From NCBI GenBank assembly GCA_009698295.1, contig WLQO01000068.1, positions 1-6,274 of the forward strand: DNA of 6,274 bases. The letters are read 5' to 3'. This document shows, in pieces, positions 6,099 to 6,274 of this stretch (positions within the stretch are counted from its first letter, which is position 1; each line of letters begins with the position of its first letter). This stretch comes from Actinomycetota bacterium. GTDB taxonomy: Bacteria; Actinomycetota; Actinomycetes; Nanopelagicales; Nanopelagicaceae. Under the pieces are notes generated by a model. That model was not told where the DNA came from. It made no database searches and was given only the letters and a program-made list of their open reading frames with translations. The position numbers and the translations under genes are program-made.

Positions 6099-6274
6099 TT
6101 AGTCGTCTTCGCCTTCATAATCTTCATGCTCACCACGACCTTCATGCTCACCACGACCTTTGCGTTCATCGTCTCCACCGTTCTTAGGCAGTGTTGATAT
6201 TCCAGGTTGTTTTGGTGCAATTGGATTTGCTTTAGGCGCTGGAGTTACTTGTGCTGGTTTGCTCGTATCAGGAG
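6099..6274 (-). CDS. C-terminal fragment of an unknown protein with a Pro/Ala/Lys linker and a charged repetitive tail (5' partial)
   Basis: On the minus strand an open frame runs from the window edge (first full codon at 6272) to TAA at 6101-6099, giving 57 residues. The first half is Pro/Ala/Lys-rich (PDTSKPAQVTPAPKANPIAP), like a flexible linker. The tail is Gly/Asp/Glu/Arg-rich with GRGEHE repeated twice, ending in DYEGEDD. The whole piece looks disordered and gives no domain information. The frame is supported by codon-periodic repeats, by the absence of stops, and by the stop lying 5 bp from the dacB stop, matching the spacing of the other convergent pairs. The start and main domain are outside the window. 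A cell-envelope protein with a disordered tail is possible but unproven. Confidence 0.6.
   Translation of the reverse strand, partial: PDTSKPAQVTPAPKANPIAPKQPGISTLPKNGGDDERKGRGEHEGRGEHEDYEGEDD
6123..6158. repeat. Perfect 18-bp tandem duplication encoding GRGEHE twice
   Basis: The 18-mer TTCATGCTCACCACGACC occurs at 6123-6140 and again at 6141-6158 with no mismatch. It is in frame with the minus-strand gene, adding exactly six residues per copy. Identity at the third codon positions points to a recent slippage-type expansion. Confidence 0.9.

Noticed and set aside
6123..6158. CRISPR array or regulatory iterons
   Set aside because: Only two adjoining copies with no spacers, in frame and coding.

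Overview
The window looks like a piece of a compact, moderately low-GC actinobacterial chromosome. The best lineage evidence is the SpoU/TrmH methyltransferase: its N-terminal region and its YGSTRSMNASAAG motif match the form I know from Actinobacteria. An estimated GC content in the mid-40s by eye, very tight gene packing and short leaders would fit a streamlined freshwater lineage such as the Nanopelagicales (acI). That placement is inference. I see no insertion sequence, phage gene, tRNA, rRNA or CRISPR array.

Layout. Bases 2-364 (+) hold the C-terminal end of a secreted or surface protein, with the end of an Ig-like domain, a Pro/Thr linker and a small terminal domain. Convergent to it, 366-1553 (-) encodes a HoxN/NixA-type nickel/cobalt permease. 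A 192-bp divergent regulatory region (1554-1745) follows. It carries a perfect 7-1-7 palindrome of Fur-family type just upstream of the permease and a perfect 10-bp tandem repeat upstream of the next gene. 1746-2699 (+) encodes a cytoplasmic TPR protein. Its stop codon overlaps the stop of the convergent MFS transporter (2696-3862, -), which forms an operon with the upstream RNA methyltransferase (3859-4503, -) through an ATGA overlap. A 51-bp divergent promoter region separates the methyltransferase from a second pair: a four-helix membrane protein (4555-4905, +) and a PBP4/DacB-type D-Ala-D-Ala carboxypeptidase (4915-6093, +). Bases 6099-6274 (-) hold the C-terminus of an unknown protein with a charged, repetitive tail.

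How the parts relate. There is no single pathway. The clearest physiological unit is metal uptake: a Ni/Co permease under a probable metal-responsive repressor. The DacB homologue acts in peptidoglycan remodelling, and its close coupling to the small membrane protein suggests, without proving, a shared envelope role. All three convergent gene junctions are almost without spacer (1 bp, stops overlapping, 5 bp), and none has a visible hairpin terminator. I did not find a convincing new multi-gene system. The points most worth checking are the Fur-type operator, the tandem repeat, and the shortened DacB with its second KTG triplet.
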